From Clostridiaceae bacterium (GTDB taxonomy: Bacteria > Bacillota > Clostridia > Oscillospirales > Acutalibacteraceae), in assembly GCA_016295895.1 (NCBI GenBank), contig JAEDKI010000075.1, positions 1 through 8,615 of the forward strand: a DNA stretch of 8,615 nt, written 5' to 3'. Under the pieces are notes generated by a model, which was not told the DNA's origin, searched no databases, and saw only the letters and a list, made by a program, of their open reading frames with translations. The position numbers and the translations under genes were made by a program. Positions 6,629-8,615 of this stretch are shown in pieces (position 1 is the stretch's first letter; every line of letters starts with the position of its first letter).

Positions 6629-7380
6629 TAACCAAAAGAATAATACCCTGCCTTGATGTCAGGAACGGCAGGGTCGTTAAAGGCGTTAATTTTGAAGGAA
6701 TTCAGGATGTTGCGTCCCCCGTTGAGCTTGCTCATTTCTATAACGACAGCGGTGCTGACGAGCTTGTTTTTTATGATATTACCGCCTCTTTTGAGAACCG
6801 CTCGCTTTTCACCGACGCTTTGAAGCAGGTTGCAGGCGAGATTTTTATCCCCCTGACGGTCGGCGGCGGAATCAACACTCTTGACGATTTTGACCGTGTT
6901 CTCAAATGCGGCGCAGACAAGGTGTCCGTTAACTCGGGCGCAATCAACGACCCGTCTCTGATTGAAAGAGCCGCAAAGAAATACGGCGATCAATGCGTTG
7001 TGCTCTCAATGGATATAAAGCGTGTTGACGGAAAATTCCATGTTTTCAGCAAGGGCGGCAGAATTGACACGGGAATTGACGCTCTTGAATGGGCAAAACG
7101 GGGCGAAAACAGCGGCGCAGGCGAGCTTGTTGTTAACAGCATTGACACCGACGGCGTCAAGCAGGGCTTTGACATTGAAATGCTCCAAAAAATAAGCGAC
7201 CTTGTAACAATCCCCGTTATCGCAAGCGGCGGCGCAGGCAAAAAAGAAGATTTTCTTGAGCTTTTCAGGGCAAACTGTGCAGACGCAGGCCTTGCCGCTT
7301 CAATTTTCCATTTCAAAGAGGTTGACATTATGGATCTGAAGCGTTATCTTAATAACAATAATATAGAGATGAGGATATAA
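6625..7380 (+). CDS. hisF: Imidazole glycerol phosphate synthase, cyclase subunit (HisF)
   Basis: HisF is the (beta/alpha)8-barrel cyclase that uses HisH-derived ammonia to turn PRFAR into imidazole glycerol phosphate and AICAR; AICAR feeds back into purine synthesis. The 251-residue chain has the catalytic aspartates D11 in IIPCLDVRNG and D130 in SMDIKR, at the same positions as in the Thermotoga enzyme. LTVGGGI (77-83), NSIDTDGVKQG (171-181) and ASGGAG (200-205) fit the substrate-phosphate loops. The ATG overlaps hisA by 4 bases, with GGAGG (6611-6615) 9 bases upstream. An ATG at 6618 is out of frame. The AT-rich 3' end encodes an Asn-run tail (NNNN, 243-246), and the ribosome binding site of the next gene lies inside it. 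Confidence 0.98.
   Translation: MITKRIIPCLDVRNGRVVKGVNFEGIQDVASPVELAHFYNDSGADELVFYDITASFENRSLFTDALKQVAGEIFIPLTVGGGINTLDDFDRVLKCGADKVSVNSGAINDPSLIERAAKKYGDQCVVLSMDIKRVDGKFHVFSKGGRIDTGIDALEWAKRGENSGAGELVVNSIDTDGVKQGFDIEMLQKISDLVTIPVIASGGAGKKEDFLELFRANCADAGLAASIFHFKEVDIMDLKRYLNNNNIEMRI
7322..7350 (+). promoter_or_regulatory. Possible internal promoter ahead of hisIE
   Basis: Inside the 3' end of hisF, TTGACA (7322-7327), a 17-base spacer and TATCTT (7345-7350) resemble a sigma-A promoter, with a perfect -35 and 4 of 6 matches at -10. AT-rich DNA follows, and the predicted start would lie about 27 bases before hisIE. TTGACA occurs often in these genes as Val-Asp codons (for example at 2875 and 5017), so chance is likely. 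Confidence 0.2.
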
Positions 7381-7383
7381 AAA

Positions 7384-8019
7384 GTGGTTGAACTTAAATT
7401 TAATTCGCACGGACTTATCCCTGCAATTGTGCAGGATTATTACAGCAAAAAGGTTCTCATGCTTGCCTACATGAACAAAGAGAGCCTTGATATCACAATC
7501 AAGGAGGGCAAAACCTGCTTCTACAGCCGTTCCCGTCAATGCCTTTGGCGCAAGGGCGAAACCTCGGGCAACACCCAGCAGGTTGTTTCGATAAGAACCG
7601 ACTGCGACAGGGACACCCTGCTCATCGAGGTTATCAAAGCGGGCCCTGCCTGCCACACGGGCAGCGAAAGCTGTTTCTTTGAGGACATTGTTGCGCCCGA
7701 AACAGAGGAATTTTCATATGAAAACCTCTACAAAATGCTTGTCGGCCGCAAAACCGAGAAAAAAGAGGGTTCATACACAACCTATCTCTTTGAAAAAGGA
7801 ACGGATAAGATTCTTAAAAAAGTCGGTGAAGAATGCACCGAGGTCATCATTGCCGCAAAGGGCGGCGACAAAGCGGAAACAGTTTTTGAAATCGCCGACC
7901 TGCTCTATCACATCACGGTTATGATGATTGACGCAGGCATTACAATCGATGAAGTTACCGCAGAGCTTGCAAAACGCCACATAGTTGACCATAAGGTCAA
8001 GCAGGAAAAAATGCAGTAA
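7384..8019 (+). CDS. hisIE: Phosphoribosyl-AMP cyclohydrolase / phosphoribosyl-ATP pyrophosphatase fusion (HisIE)
   Basis: This bifunctional enzyme performs steps two and three. The C-terminal HisE domain hydrolyses phosphoribosyl-ATP to phosphoribosyl-AMP and pyrophosphate, and the N-terminal HisI domain opens the adenine ring. In the 211-residue chain, HisI covers about 1-103, with SRSRQCLWRKGETSGNTQ (48-65), magnesium-site D73, D75 and D77, and zinc-site C74, C90 and C97. The cysteine spacing (16 and 7) matches characterised HisI. After a short linker, HisE covers about 113-203, an all-alpha MazG-like domain with E149, E150, E153, E169 and D172. The GTG start is supported by GAGGA (7371-7375) 8 bases upstream and only 3 bases after the hisF stop. 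It is the last gene before a terminator. Confidence 0.97.
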   Translation: MVELKFNSHGLIPAIVQDYYSKKVLMLAYMNKESLDITIKEGKTCFYSRSRQCLWRKGETSGNTQQVVSIRTDCDRDTLLIEVIKAGPACHTGSESCFFEDIVAPETEEFSYENLYKMLVGRKTEKKEGSYTTYLFEKGTDKILKKVGEECTEVIIAAKGGDKAETVFEIADLLYHITVMMIDAGITIDEVTAELAKRHIVDHKVKQEKMQ

Positions 8020-8033
8020 AAAACACAAAAATC

Positions 8034-8076
8034 AACGCAGCCGACACGGGATTTTCCGTACCGGCTGCGTTTTGTT
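8034..8076 (+). terminator. Intrinsic terminator of the his operon, possibly bidirectional
   Basis: AACGCAGCCG (8034-8043) pairs perfectly with CGGCTGCGTT (8062-8071). An inner ACGG/CCGT stem (8046-8049 with 8056-8059) closes a six-base loop across a 2x2 internal mismatch. TTTTGTT follows at 8070-8076. It starts 15 bases after the hisIE stop. On the opposite strand the same stem is followed by TTGATTTTTG, so it could also end the convergent gene whose stop is about 45 bases away. Confidence 0.9.
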
Positions 8077-8118
8077 ATGTTTTATCCTCTCATCGCATAG
8101 CTGTTTGTTGAAGCATAA

Positions 8119-8615
8119 TTATTGTTCTTTTCCTATTGTTATTGAATTCTGTCCTCTGTGGCGGATAAGATGACAGGTTGTGAATGACCCGTCATTTTTA
8201 ATGTTGATGAGCACACCGCCACGCAGCGGTGTAAGATAAATGTTATGGTCGGCTGAAAGGCCGTATGTAAGGCGAATGCCGTCTTTCATTACGGAAAAGT
8301 TATTCATATGGTCGTGCCCTGCAAAACAGCCTTTTGTTGAGCCAAGCTCAACCATTTTTTCAAACATCTGATCGTCAACGGCAGGAGTGCCGTTTTCATT
8401 CGGAAAACGAAAACCCCAAAGCAGATTATCGGTACCTTTCGCTTCATCATAAGCAGTCATATATTCCTGCATGGGAACATGGAAAAATGCAAGTGACGGC
8501 ACAACCTTTGTTTCATCGCCGTTAACCTCTTTTGCGATGGATTTTATCGTGTTTTCATACCATTCAATCTGATTATCGTGAAAATGATCGTAACCGTTAT
8601 TTTCTTTATCCCAGC
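8119..8615 (-). CDS. Calcineurin-like metallophosphoesterase, C-terminal part (runs off the window)
   Basis: The last 164 residues and the stop codon (8119-8121) of a - strand gene are visible; the frame stays open to the window edge, so the 5' end is missing. The fragment shows two late metal-binding blocks of calcineurin-like phosphoesterases: FFHVP (fragment residues 43-47, H45) and FAGHDHMNNF (97-106, H100 and H102, the GHxH motif). The preceding QIEWYENTIKSIA matches the helix that usually lies between the GNH block and the FFH block. The earlier DxH, GDxxD and GNH blocks should lie beyond 8615. Proteins of this type include cytoplasmic and secreted phosphodiesterases or purple-acid-phosphatase-like enzymes; the substrate cannot be told. 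The gene converges on the his operon and is probably not part of it. An internal GTG at 8500-8502 is not a credible start because homologous sequence continues upstream. Confidence 0.85.
   Translation of the reverse strand, partial: WDKENNGYDHFHDNQIEWYENTIKSIAKEVNGDETKVVPSLAFFHVPMQEYMTAYDEAKGTDNLLWGFRFPNENGTPAVDDQMFEKMVELGSTKGCFAGHDHMNNFSVMKDGIRLTYGLSADHNIYLTPLRGGVLINIKNDGSFTTCHLIRHRGQNSITIGKEQ

Noticed and set aside
1..8615. CRISPR array, mobile element, tRNA/rRNA gene or phage-defence system
   Set aside because: I saw no spaced direct repeats, transposase or integrase motifs, terminal repeats, cloverleaf sequences or defence-type domains; the window is filled by housekeeping biosynthesis genes.

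Overview
This window is almost entirely one complete-looking histidine biosynthesis operon on the + strand (612-8019), in the order hisZ-hisG-hisD-hisC-hisB-hisH-hisA-hisF-hisIE. A small DtxR/MntR-type regulator gene lies upstream (64-423). A convergent, window-truncated calcineurin-like metallophosphoesterase gene lies downstream on the - strand (8119-8615). The type of organism is inferred, not proven. The short HisG with a separate HisZ, monofunctional HisB, fused HisIE, strong GGAGG-type ribosome binding sites, sigma-A-like promoter and moderate G+C content suggest a Firmicute, most likely an anaerobic gut-type Clostridia member near the Oscillospiraceae/Ruminococcaceae.

Layout: 1-63 is the leader of the regulator gene and holds a small inverted repeat (30-43). 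424-611 is the 188-base gap before the operon. It contains a weak hairpin, a 6-bp-arm palindrome and a near-consensus promoter (TTGACT, 17-base spacer, TGT-TATAAT) whose predicted start leaves a leader of only about 25 bases, too short for a T-box or peptide attenuator. The nine his genes follow with overlaps of 1-17 bases or gaps of 3-10 bases, each with its own Shine-Dalgarno sequence, so one translationally coupled transcript is likely. 8020-8118 holds a strong hairpin terminator that could serve both convergent genes. There is no gene-free stretch over 300 bases.

Pathway: HisG with HisZ joins ATP and PRPP. HisIE performs the pyrophosphohydrolase and cyclohydrolase steps, HisA isomerises the product, and HisH/HisF make IGP and AICAR. 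HisB dehydrates IGP, HisC transaminates, and HisD oxidises histidinol to histidine. The one enzyme not encoded here is histidinol-phosphate phosphatase. The catalytic or metal-binding residues I could check in each enzyme are present.

I see no previously undescribed system. The items most worth a second look are the candidate operator on the his promoter with no leader attenuator, the absent phosphatase step, the cysteine cluster confined to one region of HisZ, and the short regulator with a mixed DtxR/MntR metal site.
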